Program-made: the position numbers and the translations under genes | Assembly: GCF_016593255.1 (NCBI RefSeq) | Contig: NZ_AP023212.1 | Span: forward strand, 2,148,001 to 2,212,000 | DNA: 64,000 nucleotides | DNA from: Hydrogenimonas urashimensis | GTDB taxonomy: Bacteria > Campylobacterota > Campylobacteria > Campylobacterales > Hydrogenimonadaceae | Direction of reading: 5' to 3' | The notes under the pieces: model-generated | Database searches by the model: none | Seen by the model: the letters and a program-made list of their open reading frames with translations, nothing else | Told to the model about the DNA's origin: nothing | Shown here: piece by piece, positions 46,443 through 55,836 of the stretch | How the letters are laid out: each line of letters starts with the position of its first letter | Position numbering within the stretch: position 1 is the first letter of the stretch

Positions 46443-47744
46443 TCAGATCTTGCCGTCGAGGTGATCGGCAAGGCGCTGAAGTTTCGTTTTGTACTCTTCG
46501 ACATTGAAGGAAGCCGGATCGATGCGTGCGACACCGTCTTCGATCGCGGCCTGAGCGACAGCGGAAGCGACCCATACGAGAACGCGGCGATCGAACGGAG
46601 AAGGAATGATGTATTCGGGCCCGAACTCCATGTTTTCTCGGCCATGCGCTTTTTTGACATGCTCGGGAACCGGCTCTTTCGCCAGGGCTGCGAGCGCTTT
46701 GGCTGCCGCCATTTTCATCCCTTCGGTGATTTTCGTGGCACGAACGTCGAGCGCTCCGCGGAAAATCTGCGGGAATCCCAGAACGTTGTTGACCTGGTTC
46801 GGGAAGTCGCTTCGGCCTGTACCCATGATGACGTCGGGGCGTGCCTCTTTCGCCACCGGCGGCATAATTTCGGGAATCGGGTTGGCACAGGCGAAGATGA
46901 TGGGACTCTCCGCCATTGTCTTGACCTGTTCCGCGCTGATGAGGTCGGGGCCGCTGAGGCCAAGAACCATATCGGCACCCTTGATTGCGTCGTCAAGCGT
47001 TCTGTCCGGCGTATCGAAGGCGAATTCCTGCTTGTATTTGTTGAGGTCGGTGCGTCCGCTGTGGATGACACCTTTGGAGTCGAGCATCGTGATGTTTTTG
47101 ACACCGAGCTGCTTGTACATTTTGGCACAGGCAATACCGGAGGCACCGGCACCGATAACGACGACTTTGAGATCCTCGACCGGCTTGCCTGTCATCTCCA
47201 GAACGTTGATGAGACCCGCCGTGGTGATGACCGCCGTACCGTGCTGGTCGTCGTGGAAGACAGGAACGTCACAGATCTCTTTGAGTTTTTCTTCGATTTC
47301 GAAACATTTGGGTGCTTTGATGTCTTCGAGGTTGATTCCGCCGAAAGTATCCGCGATCGCCGCAACCGTTTCGATGATTTTCTCCGGCTCTTTGACATTG
47401 AGCTCGATATCGACGGCATCGACGTTGGCGAAGGTTTTGAAAAGGACCGCTTTTCCCTCCATAACGGGCTTGCCGGCGAGGTGACCGATATCTCCGAGCC
47501 CCAGAACCGCCGTGCCGTCGCTGATGACAGCGACCAGATTGCCTTTGTTGGTGTAGTCGTAGGCGGTATTGATATCCTTCTCGATTTCGAGACAGGGGTA
47601 TGCGACACCCGGGCTGTAGGCCATCGAAAGCTCTTTTTCCGTATCGCACGGTTTGGTGATGAGTGTTCCGATTTTACCATTGGTGTCGAATTCGTTGCGT
47701 GCTCTGTGGTACTGCAGTGACTCTTCTTTGAAATTGTCGCTCAT
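46443..47744 (-). CDS. NAD(P)-dependent malic enzyme
   Basis: Decarboxylates malate to pyruvate with reduction of NAD(P)+. 433 residues, the short bacterial form without the phosphotransacetylase domain of MaeB. Motifs: SMAYSPGVAYPCLEI, catalytic Lys in MEGKAVLFKTF, metal Asp/Glu in GINLEDIKAPKCFEIE, FHDDQHGTAVITTAGL, Rossmann VVIGAGASGIACAKM near residue 195, and ALDVRATKITEGMK. Which cofactor is used is not certain. AGGAG precedes the ATG. It is divergent from oadGAB, which handles oxaloacetate, so malate, oxaloacetate and pyruvate interconversion is encoded at one spot. Confidence 0.94.
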   Translation of the reverse strand: MSDNFKEESLQYHRARNEFDTNGKIGTLITKPCDTEKELSMAYSPGVAYPCLEIEKDINTAYDYTNKGNLVAVISDGTAVLGLGDIGHLAGKPVMEGKAVLFKTFANVDAVDIELNVKEPEKIIETVAAIADTFGGINLEDIKAPKCFEIEEKLKEICDVPVFHDDQHGTAVITTAGLINVLEMTGKPVEDLKVVVIGAGASGIACAKMYKQLGVKNITMLDSKGVIHSGRTDLNKYKQEFAFDTPDRTLDDAIKGADMVLGLSGPDLISAEQVKTMAESPIIFACANPIPEIMPPVAKEARPDVIMGTGRSDFPNQVNNVLGFPQIFRGALDVRATKITEGMKMAAAKALAALAKEPVPEHVKKAHGRENMEFGPEYIIPSPFDRRVLVWVASAVAQAAIEDGVARIDPASFNVEEYKTKLQRLADHLDGKI

Positions 47745-47777
47745 GTTACTCTCCTGTAGGAATTAAAAGGTATTACC

Positions 47778-47783
47778 ATTCTA
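47778..47783 (-). promoter_or_regulatory. -10 box of the malic enzyme gene
   Basis: TAGAAT on the minus strand, about 33 bases before the ATG. Confidence 0.5.
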
Positions 47784-47839
47784 CACTCTTTTTGCTGTAA
47801 GGGTGGATGGTTCGCACGTTTTGCTATCTTTTGAAGAAA

Positions 47840-47864
47840 CAAATGTAACATTTTTCTACATTTG
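47840..47864. promoter_or_regulatory. Operator-like inverted repeat between malic enzyme and oadGAB
   Basis: CAAATGTA, nine bases, TACATTTG: a perfect 8-bp inverted repeat with near two-turn centre spacing, typical of a dimeric regulator site. It lies about 57 bases upstream of the malic enzyme -10 box and 43 bases upstream of the oadG -10 box, so one protein could act on both. The regulator is unknown. Confidence 0.45.
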
Positions 47865-47906
47865 GTAAGAAAAGAGCGATTTACACTTTCGGAAGTATTT
47901 TTAGGT

Positions 47907-47912
47907 TAAAAT
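47907..47912 (+). promoter_or_regulatory. -10 box of oadGAB
   Basis: TAAAAT about 35 bases before the oadG ATG; TTTACA at 47880-47885 is too far (21 bases) for a normal -35 element. Confidence 0.4.
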
Positions 47913-47946
47913 GGTTTCAAATTTAAACATTGCGGGGAAATGCCTT

Positions 47947-48204
47947 ATGGAAGATATGGTCGCGGAGTCGACGAAATATACGGTTCTTGGAATGGGGATC
48001 GTCTTTTTGTTCCTCTATGTTCTTGTGCTCGTCTTAAGGCTGCAGAAAAATCTGATCACCCGCTACTTTATCGAAAACGAAAGCGCACCGGTGCCGCTTC
48101 GGCAGCCCGAAACGGTCCATGAGGATGAACGGGGGCGCAAACGAAAAGTGGCCGCGATGATTGCGGCCATTCACCACTACAAAAGAAGTAAGGAAACAAC
48201 GTGA
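47947..48204 (+). CDS. oadG: Oxaloacetate decarboxylase gamma subunit
   Basis: 85 residues. One membrane span near residues 10-32 (YTVLGMGIVFLFLYVLVLVLRL), followed by a polar tail with Pro (SAPVPLRQPE), the OadG layout; it joins OadA to the membrane subunit OadB. The ATG at 47947 has GGGGAA upstream, and the frame's earlier start at 47911 overlaps the promoter. It overlaps oadA by 4 bases. Gamma subunits diverge fast, so the assignment leans on the operon. Confidence 0.85.
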   Translation: MEDMVAESTKYTVLGMGIVFLFLYVLVLVLRLQKNLITRYFIENESAPVPLRQPETVHEDERGRKRKVAAMIAAIHHYKRSKETT

Positions 48205-50075
48205 AAAAGTTTATCGACATTATGGATACGACCTTCAGGGACGGCTTCCAGTCGGTTTTCGGCGGCCGGGTACTGATGGAGGATTTTCTTCCCGCCGTCG
48301 AAGCGGCAAGGGAGGCGGGTATCAGCCATTTCGAATTCGGCGGCGGCGCCCGTTTCCAAAGTCTATTCTTCTATCTGAGAGAGAACGCTTTCGAGATGAT
48401 GGACAGGTTTCGTGAAAAAGCGGGGCCCGATGCCAATCTCCAGACGCTTGCGCGTGGCATCAACACCGTCATGCTCGATACCGGCAGCCGCGAACTGATC
48501 GACCTTCATGCCAAACTCTTCAAAAAACACTCCACGACGACGATCCGCAACTTCGACGCTCTCAACGATGTGGACAATCTGGCCTTCAGCGCCAAATGCA
48601 TCCACAATCACGGATTGCGCCACGAAGTGGTCATCACGATTATGGATCTTCCTCCAGGATGCACCGGCGCCCACGATGCCGATTTTTACGAAAAGGTGCT
48701 GCGAAAGATTCTCGATTCGGACCTTCCTTTCGACAGTCTCTGTTTCAAAGACGCCAGCGGTACCTCCAACCCCAACAAGGTCTACGAAACCATCAGCCGG
48801 GCCAGGAAGCTGCTTCCCGAACACACCCACATCCGCCTGCATACCCACGAGACGGCGGGGGTGAGTGTCGCCTGCTATCTCGCGGCCCTCGAAGCGGGTG
48901 TCGACGGCATCGACCTGGCGGTCGCGCCGGTGAGCGGCGGAACGAGCCAGCCCGACATTCTCACTCTTTTGCACGCGGTCAAAGGGGGCGAATACGATCT
49001 TGGCGGACTCGAACTCGAGAAGGTGCTGCAGTATGAGGAGGTTCTCAACGACTGCCTGAGCGACTATTTCATCCCGCCGGAAGCGACGCAGGTTTCGCCC
49101 CTGATTCCCTTCTCTCCGATGCCGGGCGGCGCTTTGACGGCAAACACGCAGATGATGCGGGACAATGGCATTCTCGACAAATACTCCCTCGTGATCCGTG
49201 CCATGCGCGAAGTGGTCGAAAAGGGTGGATACGGCACGTCGGTGACGCCGGTTTCGCAGTTTTATTGGCAGCAGGCTTTCAACAATGTGATGTTCGGTCC
49301 CTGGAAAAAGATCGCGCCGGGGTACGGCCGTATGGTGCTTGGCTACTTCGGCAAAACGCCGGTCGAGCCCGATCCGGAGATCGTCAAAATAGCGGCCGAG
49401 CAGCTGGAGCTCGAGCCGACGACGGAGAATCCGCTCGATATCGCCGACCGGGACGAAAAGAAATCGATCGCCTACTGGAGAGGGGTTCTGGAAAAAGAAG
49501 GGATCGAGGCGACGGAAGAGAATATCTTCATCGCCGCATCCTGCCAGGAGAAGGGAATCGCCTTCCTCAAGGGCGAAAGCCCCCTGATGGTCCGCAAAAA
49601 GAGCATGACGACAGAACACAAAGAGGAACCTGCCGTCGCCAGCGAGCCCCGAACGCCGACCCCGGCACCCGCTCAGTCGGAATCTGCAGGCGGAATCTAC
49701 ACCGTCGTTGTGGACGGAGAGAAGTTCAATGTCGAAGTCATCGAAGGAGAGGGCGAAATCTCCGTCAAACGAATCGAGAGCGCTGCATTGGCACCTGAAA
49801 CTTCCAAGCCTCCGAGACCAGCACAGACAACGACACCGGGCCATGAGAAAGTCGACCACAATATGGTGGAAGTGATCGCGCAGATTCCGGGAACGGTCCT
49901 GCGGATTTTGAAAAAACCGGGGGAGAAGGTCCAGGAGGAGGAGGTCATCATGATCATTGAGGCGATGAAGATGGAGATCGAGATTCCGTCACCCAAAACC
50001 GGTGTTCTTGTCAAGGTCGATGTCCAGACGGGCGAGACGGTGAAGGAAGGGCAGGTGCTGGCGCATGTTCAGTAG
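48201..50075 (+). CDS. oadA: Oxaloacetate decarboxylase alpha subunit (biotin-containing)
   Basis: Carboxyltransferase that moves CO2 from oxaloacetate to biotin. 624 residues. TIM barrel N-terminus IMDTTFRDGFQSVFGGRV (usual DTTLRDAHQS), metal His pair in RLHTHETAGVS near residue 213, CFKDASGT with the Lys that would be carbamoylated, and the PYC_OADA domain to about 450. After a Pro/Ala linker comes a biotinyl domain with EAMKMEI near residue 588. With oadG and oadB in the operon it is a sodium pump subunit. In many Campylobacterota a similar protein (PycB) serves pyruvate carboxylase instead; the presence of beta and gamma genes favours Oad here. Confidence 0.95.
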   Translation: MKKFIDIMDTTFRDGFQSVFGGRVLMEDFLPAVEAAREAGISHFEFGGGARFQSLFFYLRENAFEMMDRFREKAGPDANLQTLARGINTVMLDTGSRELIDLHAKLFKKHSTTTIRNFDALNDVDNLAFSAKCIHNHGLRHEVVITIMDLPPGCTGAHDADFYEKVLRKILDSDLPFDSLCFKDASGTSNPNKVYETISRARKLLPEHTHIRLHTHETAGVSVACYLAALEAGVDGIDLAVAPVSGGTSQPDILTLLHAVKGGEYDLGGLELEKVLQYEEVLNDCLSDYFIPPEATQVSPLIPFSPMPGGALTANTQMMRDNGILDKYSLVIRAMREVVEKGGYGTSVTPVSQFYWQQAFNNVMFGPWKKIAPGYGRMVLGYFGKTPVEPDPEIVKIAAEQLELEPTTENPLDIADRDEKKSIAYWRGVLEKEGIEATEENIFIAASCQEKGIAFLKGESPLMVRKKSMTTEHKEEPAVASEPRTPTPAPAQSESAGGIYTVVVDGEKFNVEVIEGEGEISVKRIESAALAPETSKPPRPAQTTTPGHEKVDHNMVEVIAQIPGTVLRILKKPGEKVQEEEVIMIIEAMKMEIEIPSPKTGVLVKVDVQTGETVKEGQVLAHVQ

Positions 50076-50084
50076 AGGTGTCTC

Positions 50085-51419
50085 ATGAAAAAGGCTTTCG
50101 GTGCGATTTTGTTTCTGATGCTGTTTCTCGCCGGTACCCTGACGGCATCGCAACATACGGATCCTGCATACGTGACCAAGGGTGCGGATGATACATCTCC
50201 TGTCACAACACACGACAAATCGATCATCGATCTTCTCAAGTCATTTTACGAAACTACCGGTATCTATGCGCTGACCACACCTAAAAAGGGTGTCAAAGAG
50301 GGCAACGGGGAGAAGATCGGCAGTTTTCACCAGACATGGGGACGCATCATCATGATCGGTGTGTCGATGATTCTGTTCTACCTTGCCATCGCCAAAGGGT
50401 TCGAACCGCTTCTTCTTCTGCCCATCGGTTTCGGGGGTCTGCTGGCGAATGTTCCGGTGGCCGACATGACAGGTCCCGACGGATTTTTGGGAATCATCTA
50501 CAATGCCGGTATCGCCAACGAGTTTTTCCCGCTTCTCATTTTCATGGGCGTGGGGGCGATGACCGATTTCGGACCGCTGCTGGCCAATCCCAAGACAGCG
50601 CTGTTGGGCGGCGCGGCGCAGTTTGGCATTTTCGCGACACTGATCGGTGCGGCGGCGCTTTCGCAGTATACGCCGCTCTTTGGTTTTTCGCTGCAAGACT
50701 GTGCCGCCATCTCGATCATCGGGGGGGCCGACGGACCCACCTCCATTTTCATCGCCGCCAAGCTCGCACCCGACCTGCTGGGGGCGATCGCCGTGGCCGC
50801 CTACTCCTACATGGCGCTGGTTCCGGTTATACAGCCGCCGATCATGCGGGCATTGACGACGAAAGAGGAGCGGGCGATCGTCATGAAACAGCAGCGCAGA
50901 GTGCATCGTCTCGAAAAGCTTTTTCTGCCGCTGATCATCCTCGTTTTGAGTATTCTCATCCTACCCCAATCGACGCCGCTGATCGGGGCTTTCACCTTCG
51001 GAAACTTCGCCAAAGAGTCGGGCGTGGTCAACCGTCTAAGCGACACGATGCAAAACTCCCTGATCAATATCGTAACCATTCTTCTTGGCCTGGGTGTCGG
51101 CTCCAAGCTGGCGGCGGAGAAGTTTCTGGTTCCCGATACGCTGGGTATCCTCTTTCTCGGCCTGATCGCTTTCGCCATCGGTACGGCAGCCGGTGTACTG
51201 ATGGGAAAACTGATGAACCTGATTTACAAAGAACCGATCAATCCGCTGATCGGTGCGGCCGGTGTTTCGGCCGTCCCGATGGCGGCGAGGGTCGTCAACA
51301 AAGTGGGACTTGAAGAGAATCACAGCAACATTCTAGTCATGCACGCAATGGGTCCGAACGTGGCGGGGGTTATCGGTTCGGCCGTGACGGCCGGTATACT
51401 TATCTCGATTTTTACATGA
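50085..51419 (+). CDS. oadB: Oxaloacetate decarboxylase beta subunit, sodium-translocating
   Basis: Integral membrane subunit that decarboxylates carboxybiotin and exports Na+. 444 residues, with an extra N-terminal 70 residues: a signal-like span [21 protein letters not shown] and a polar stretch before the core. The core begins [17 protein letters not shown], carries the Na+-site Asp in [17 protein letters not shown] near residue 210 and [17 protein letters not shown] near the end. At least nine spans. Nine bases after oadA. Together with oadGA it couples oxaloacetate decarboxylation to a Na+ gradient, or could run in reverse to carboxylate pyruvate (inference). Confidence 0.96.
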   Translation: MKKAFGAILFLMLFLAGTLTASQHTDPAYVTKGADDTSPVTTHDKSIIDLLKSFYETTGIYALTTPKKGVKEGNGEKIGSFHQTWGRIIMIGVSMILFYLAIAKGFEPLLLLPIGFGGLLANVPVADMTGPDGFLGIIYNAGIANEFFPLLIFMGVGAMTDFGPLLANPKTALLGGAAQFGIFATLIGAAALSQYTPLFGFSLQDCAAISIIGGADGPTSIFIAAKLAPDLLGAIAVAAYSYMALVPVIQPPIMRALTTKEERAIVMKQQRRVHRLEKLFLPLIILVLSILILPQSTPLIGAFTFGNFAKESGVVNRLSDTMQNSLINIVTILLGLGVGSKLAAEKFLVPDTLGILFLGLIAFAIGTAAGVLMGKLMNLIYKEPINPLIGAAGVSAVPMAARVVNKVGLEENHSNILVMHAMGPNVAGVIGSAVTAGILISIFT

Positions 51420-51434
51420 CGGGGGCATGAGATT

Positions 51435-52484
51435 TTGGCCGATTCCTCACCAGTGAACCGCATCGTCGTGACACTGGCTGCGCTTGTTGTCATCATCGCC
51501 GGATTGAAGGCGGCGGCATCCTTGGTGGTCCCTTTCATTCTTTCGCTCTTCATCACGATGCTGCTCTCGCCGCTGCTGCAGTGGCTGATGCGTCAAGGTG
51601 TGCCGAAAGTTCTTGCGTTTATCCTGGTCATCTTTTTCGTTTTTGTGCTCTTCGTCTCTCTGACCGGTCTTGTCACCTCCCATGTGGCCGACCTTTTCAC
51701 CCATGCGGAGGATTGGCAGGCGGCCATGACGGAAAATCTTCACCAGTGGATGCTCTACCTCGACAAGCGGGGATTCCACGTCGATCAGGAACTCTTCTTC
51801 TCCATGCTGCAGCCCCAGAAACTCTTTGTGTTCACTCTTTCGCTGGTAAAAAACACCTCCATGATGCTCTCCAACTCTCTGCTGATCTTTTTTACCGTCG
51901 TCTTCATGCTCATCGAGTCTTTCACGATCAAAAAGAAGATCCGCTATATCGAGACGTTCGGTGTGTCGGGGTTTTCGAAGAGGATCGATGCCTTTAGCGA
52001 ACGGATCAACCACTATTTTACGCTTAAAGCACTGACCAGCGCGGTGACAGGGATTTGGATCGTCGCGGTGCTCTACTGGTTCGATATTCCCTATCCGCTT
52101 TTATGGGGCATCGGAGGTTTTATCCTGAACTTCATACCGGTCATCGGATCGATCATCGCGGCGATTCCACCTGTTTTGCTGGCGCTGGCGACCCACGGTT
52201 TTTCCGATGCTTTCTGGGTCGCGGGGTGGTTTCTTGTCATCAACATCGCCATCGGCAATCTGCTCGAGCCCCGCATCATGGGAAAAGGGCTCGAACTTTC
52301 GGAACTGGTCGTTTTTCTTTCGCTGGTCTTCTGGGGATGGGTTTTCGGAAAAGTGGGTATGCTGCTGGCCGTTCCGCTTACGATGGTGGTCAAATTCGCC
52401 CTTGAGACGAACGAATCGACACGATGGATCGCGATCATGCTCTCGGACACCGCGACAACTGCCGGTAAAAGGATGGTGAAATGA
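51435..52484 (+). CDS. AI-2E family transporter (PerM/YdiK-like)
   Basis: 349 residues from a TTG at 51435, 15 bases after oadB. About eight hydrophobic segments: two strong ones at the start (RIVVTLAALVVIIAGLKAAASL, then PFILSLFITMLLSPLL), a soluble loop, then LTSAVTGIWIVAVLYWFDIPYPLLWG and the family signature FILNFIPVIGSIIAAIPPVLLAL. GNLLEPRIMGKGLELSELVVFLSLVFWGWVFG near the end is characteristic. Substrates of this family are mostly unknown; a few are Na+/H+ antiporters, which is of interest next to a sodium pump. Overlaps the Sel1 gene by ATGA. Confidence 0.88.
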   Translation: MADSSPVNRIVVTLAALVVIIAGLKAAASLVVPFILSLFITMLLSPLLQWLMRQGVPKVLAFILVIFFVFVLFVSLTGLVTSHVADLFTHAEDWQAAMTENLHQWMLYLDKRGFHVDQELFFSMLQPQKLFVFTLSLVKNTSMMLSNSLLIFFTVVFMLIESFTIKKKIRYIETFGVSGFSKRIDAFSERINHYFTLKALTSAVTGIWIVAVLYWFDIPYPLLWGIGGFILNFIPVIGSIIAAIPPVLLALATHGFSDAFWVAGWFLVINIAIGNLLEPRIMGKGLELSELVVFLSLVFWGWVFGKVGMLLAVPLTMVVKFALETNESTRWIAIMLSDTATTAGKRMVK

Positions 52485-53302
52485 AAAAAATCCTTGGTAT
52501 GGTTTTGGTATGTGCAGTGCTCCTGGCCTCGAATCTGCGGGAGGGGATTGAACGGTTCGAAAAAGGAGATTTCGCCCAAGCCCAGAAGATTTTCATTCCG
52601 TTGGCGAAAGCGGGCGATACCGAAGCGGCGTTTTACGTGGGGATGCTCTATTTTACCGGCGAAGGGGGAGAAAAGAACCTGCAAGAGGCCGGCAACTGGT
52701 TCGAACGTGTCATGAGAGAGCGCGATCCCAATGTGAAAGAGAAGGTTTTCAAAGGCATCAGCAAAGAGTATGACAGGGCGCTCTACTGGTTCAGGAAAAT
52801 TGCCCAAAGCGGCCATGTCAAGGCGCAATTCTACCTTGGCGTCATGTACGCGGCGGGACGGGATATCGATGTGGATTACAAAGAGTCGGCCCACTGGTTC
52901 AAAAAAGCGGCCCTGCAGGGGGACGAACTGGCACAGCTCAATATCGCAATGGACTACATCAACGGCCTAGGTGTCGGCAAAGATGTGAAAAAAGGGATGG
53001 CCTGGCTCGAAAAAGCGGCAAGGCAGGGGAATGTCAAAGCCCAGAACTATCTGGGGTATCTTTTTGCAAGCGGTGAATCGGTGTCCCAGAATTACGAAAA
53101 AGCGCGATACTGGTATCTGAAAGCGGCCAAACAGAACTATGCGACCGCCCAGTACAACCTCGCTCTGATGTACTGTCTTGCCAAAGGTGTCCAGAGAGAT
53201 CTGAAGCAGTGTGCCTACTGGACGAAGCAAGCCTATGAAAACGGGTTAAAAAAAGAGTCATCGCTGCTTTGGGAGAAATATCGGCTCTGGAAGTACCAAT
53301 AG
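52481..53302 (+). CDS. Exported Sel1-repeat protein
   Basis: 273 residues. A signal peptide of about 17 residues (KKILGMVLVCAVLLAS), then at least five Sel1-like TPR repeats of about 36 residues, each ending in AQFYLGVMYAAGRDI-type segments: AAFYVGMLYFTGEG, AQFYLGVMYAAG, AQLNIAMDYINGLG, AQNYLGYLFASGES, AQYNLALMYCLAKG. Likely a periplasmic protein-interaction scaffold. Similar proteins are abundant in Helicobacter and Campylobacter (Hcp beta-lactamase-like family), though those have paired Cys in each repeat; here the repeats lack them. ATGA overlap with the upstream transporter. Partner unknown. Confidence 0.9.
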   Translation: MKKILGMVLVCAVLLASNLREGIERFEKGDFAQAQKIFIPLAKAGDTEAAFYVGMLYFTGEGGEKNLQEAGNWFERVMRERDPNVKEKVFKGISKEYDRALYWFRKIAQSGHVKAQFYLGVMYAAGRDIDVDYKESAHWFKKAALQGDELAQLNIAMDYINGLGVGKDVKKGMAWLEKAARQGNVKAQNYLGYLFASGESVSQNYEKARYWYLKAAKQNYATAQYNLALMYCLAKGVQRDLKQCAYWTKQAYENGLKKESSLLWEKYRLWKYQ

Positions 53303-53393
53303 GGCGGATTCTTTTTGTATCAGCGTCGATGCCGGTTGAGGGAGAAAACAGGTAGCAGATAACGTGTAGATGATGAATCGAAGCCTGAGAGAA

Positions 53394-53480
53394 TGGTGCG
53401 GCTGAGAGGACTTGAACCTCCACGGGCTAATGCCCACTAGAACCTGAATCTAGCGCGTCTACCAATTCCGCCACAGCCGC
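53394..53480 (-). tRNA. tRNA-Leu(CAG)
   Basis: Full cloverleaf with long variable arm. Acceptor GCGGCTG/CAGCCGC, discriminator A, encoded CCA. Anticodon stem-loop CTAGA-TTCAGGT-TCTAG gives CAG (reads CUG). The D-arm has GGTAGACGC and the T-loop TTCAAGT. Confidence 0.97.
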
Positions 53481-53566
53481 GTCGAATTGGAATGCAAGTA
53501 TACAAAAGCATACTTAAATAAAAGTTTAAATAAAATAATCACATTGAATATCTGCAAGGAATGAGC

Positions 53567-54856
53567 ATGCTTTTGATTCGTACAACCGATAAAAATTTTG
53601 ACGAGAAATTCGAAGAACTGCTGGGCAGGGGAGCGATGGATATGGAGCATGTTGCCTCCATCGTCTCCGGCATCATCCGAGAGATTCGTACCGAAGGCAA
53701 TGAAGCCCTGAAGCGGCACATTGAAAAATTCGACCGCTGGCAAGTGAAAAAAGAATCCGATCTGATGGTCGACCCGCTGGCGATGAAAAAGGCTTACGAA
53801 GCTCTGGATGACGAACTTCGCGATGCTCTTCATCTGGCTTTTGAGCGTATCAGAAGCTATCATGAGAAGCAGATGCCCAAAAGTTGGATCGATTTCGACG
53901 AGGCGGGCAACACCCTGGGGCAGAAGGTGACACCGGTGGATAGGGCGGGACTATATATTCCCGGCGGCAAAGCGGCGTATCCGAGTTCGCTTTTGATGAA
54001 TGCCATTCCCGCCATCGTGGCGGGAGTCGGAGAGATTGTCGTGGCGACACCGACACCGGAGAATGAGATCAACCACCTGGTTCTGGCCGCCGCCCATCTG
54101 TGCGGTATAAAGAAGATGTTCAAAATGGGCGGGGCGAGTGCGATCGCGGCGATGGCCTACGGAACCGAAACCGTTCCGAAAGTCGATGTCATCACGGGCC
54201 CCGGCAACATATTCGTCGCGACGGCGAAGAAGCTGGTGTACGGGGATGTCAACATCGATATGATTGCCGGACCCAGCGAAATCGGCATTCTTGCCGACGG
54301 CACGGCGATTCCCGAGTATCTGGCGATCGATCTGCTCTCCCAGGCGGAGCACGACGAAATGGCCAGTTCCATTCTCGTTACCCCCGATGCCGAGCTGGCC
54401 GAAACGGTTAGAGAAACCCTCTATCTGGAACTGGGAAAACTGGAACGGGAGCTTATCGCCAGAAAATCGATCGAGGAGCGGGGTGCCATCATCGTAACCG
54501 AAACGATGGAAGAGGCGATCGGGCTGATGAACCGCATCGCCCCCGAACATCTGGAGGTGATGACGGCCAACCCGTTCGACATTCTGCCGAAAATAAGACA
54601 TGCGGGTGCCATCTTCATGGGACATTTTACGCCCGAACCGATCGGAGACTACATCGCAGGTCCCAACCATACCCTGCCCACCGGCGGCACCGCGAAATTC
54701 TACTCGCCACTCAATGTCGAGAATTTCCTGAAAAAATCCTCGATCATCGCCATGAGCGAGGAGGGAATCAACGCCATTGGCGAAGCGTGCGCACTGCTGG
54801 CCCGAACCGAAGGACTCACGGCCCATGAGAAATCGGTTCTTGTGCGCTTGAAGTAG
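53567..54856 (+). CDS. hisD: Histidinol dehydrogenase
   Basis: Last two oxidations of histidine synthesis (histidinol to histidine, NAD+-dependent, zinc enzyme). About 429 residues. GLYIPGGKAAYPSSLLMN, VDVITGPGNIFVATAKKLVYG (NAD site), GPSEIGILADGTA and EHDEMASSILVT are all present; GPNHTLPTGGTAKFYSPL ends the catalytic part with the His. The ATG at 53567 lies six bases after AAGGA; the ATG at 53561 is directly at that site and less likely. No other his genes are adjacent. Confidence 0.97.
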   Translation: MLLIRTTDKNFDEKFEELLGRGAMDMEHVASIVSGIIREIRTEGNEALKRHIEKFDRWQVKKESDLMVDPLAMKKAYEALDDELRDALHLAFERIRSYHEKQMPKSWIDFDEAGNTLGQKVTPVDRAGLYIPGGKAAYPSSLLMNAIPAIVAGVGEIVVATPTPENEINHLVLAAAHLCGIKKMFKMGGASAIAAMAYGTETVPKVDVITGPGNIFVATAKKLVYGDVNIDMIAGPSEIGILADGTAIPEYLAIDLLSQAEHDEMASSILVTPDAELAETVRETLYLELGKLERELIARKSIEERGAIIVTETMEEAIGLMNRIAPEHLEVMTANPFDILPKIRHAGAIFMGHFTPEPIGDYIAGPNHTLPTGGTAKFYSPLNVENFLKKSSIIAMSEEGINAIGEACALLARTEGLTAHEKSVLVRLK

Positions 54857-54879
54857 AAAACGGTCAACGAGACTGAGTG

Positions 54880-55830
54880 CTACTGTTTGAGTTTTTTGAA
54901 GATTTTTCTTTCAAGGCTCGAAATGGCGATGTTCTCCAGTTCGCCGTAATCGAGCCATTCTCCTTCGATCTGTTCCGTGTCTGCCGATATGTAAATCTCC
55001 GCGATGCGGCGAAAATGGGAGTAGTCGTGCACAATTTCCGCTATTTTTTCACTTTTGGGTGGTGGGGATTCGACGGAAGGAAGTTCCCACAGGCCGCCTA
55101 GCATATCCCCTTCGCGTTTTCGCATCAGTATCTTTCCCTCTTTTTCTATCCAGAGATAGGCCTGATGGTGCAAAGGTCTCGTTTTTTTTCTTGCCGGTTG
55201 CGGGTAATGGAGGGGCTTTTCCCTGCCCAGGCATCGGGAAGCCAGTGGGCAGAGGTCGCATCGGGGAGCTTTGGGGAGGCAGACCGTGGCGCCGATATCC
55301 ATCATCGCCTGATTGTAAATGTAAGGGTTTTCGCAATCGAGCAGCTTTTCGGCAAGCGTCCACAGCCTCTTCTCTTTTCGCTCTTTTTCGGCGAAAAAAC
55401 GGTGCAGAACACGCTTGACATTGGCATCGAGAACGGCGACGGGGAGGTGGGTGCTGAAGGCAGCGATGGCATGGGCCGTGCTTTTGCCGATACCCGGAAG
55501 TTTCACGAGCTCAGCAGGATCGGTGGGCAATCGGGGAGCCGAGACCTGCGCCGTCTGATGAATGTAGCGTGCGCGCCGGTAGTACCCCAGTCCCTGCCAG
55601 GCAAGAAGAAGATCGTCGACAGAGGCTTCCTTGATGCTCTGCAGCGTGGGAAAACGCTCAATAAAAGGGAAGAAAAAACGCTTCAAAACCGTTTTGACCT
55701 GCGTCTGCTGAAGCATCATTTCACTGATATAGATGAGATAGGGATCGTCGGTCTGCCGCCATGGAAGATCGTGTCGGCCGTGGATGCCGTACCATTTTCC
55801 TATTGCGGCGTGAATATCGCTATAATTCAT
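54880..55830 (-). CDS. mutY: Adenine DNA glycosylase
   Basis: Removes A mispaired with 8-oxoguanine. 316 residues. ISEMMLQQTQVKTVLKRF (catalytic Glu), WQGLGYYRRARYIH, LPGIGKSTAHAIAAF (HhH) and VAVLDANVKRVLHRFF (catalytic Asp). The Fe-S loop CLPKAPRCDLCPLASRC has canonical 6-2-5 spacing. The C-terminal third is the NUDIX-like 8-oxoG recognition domain (MLGGLWELPSVE). There is no ribosome site: a TGGTATAAT box ends six bases before the ATG, so a leaderless mRNA is predicted. Convergent with hisD, 23 bases apart. Confidence 0.96.
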   Translation of the reverse strand: MNYSDIHAAIGKWYGIHGRHDLPWRQTDDPYLIYISEMMLQQTQVKTVLKRFFFPFIERFPTLQSIKEASVDDLLLAWQGLGYYRRARYIHQTAQVSAPRLPTDPAELVKLPGIGKSTAHAIAAFSTHLPVAVLDANVKRVLHRFFAEKERKEKRLWTLAEKLLDCENPYIYNQAMMDIGATVCLPKAPRCDLCPLASRCLGREKPLHYPQPARKKTRPLHHQAYLWIEKEGKILMRKREGDMLGGLWELPSVESPPPKSEKIAEIVHDYSHFRRIAEIYISADTEQIEGEWLDYGELENIAISSLERKIFKKLKQ

Positions 55831-55836
55831 GAAGCG

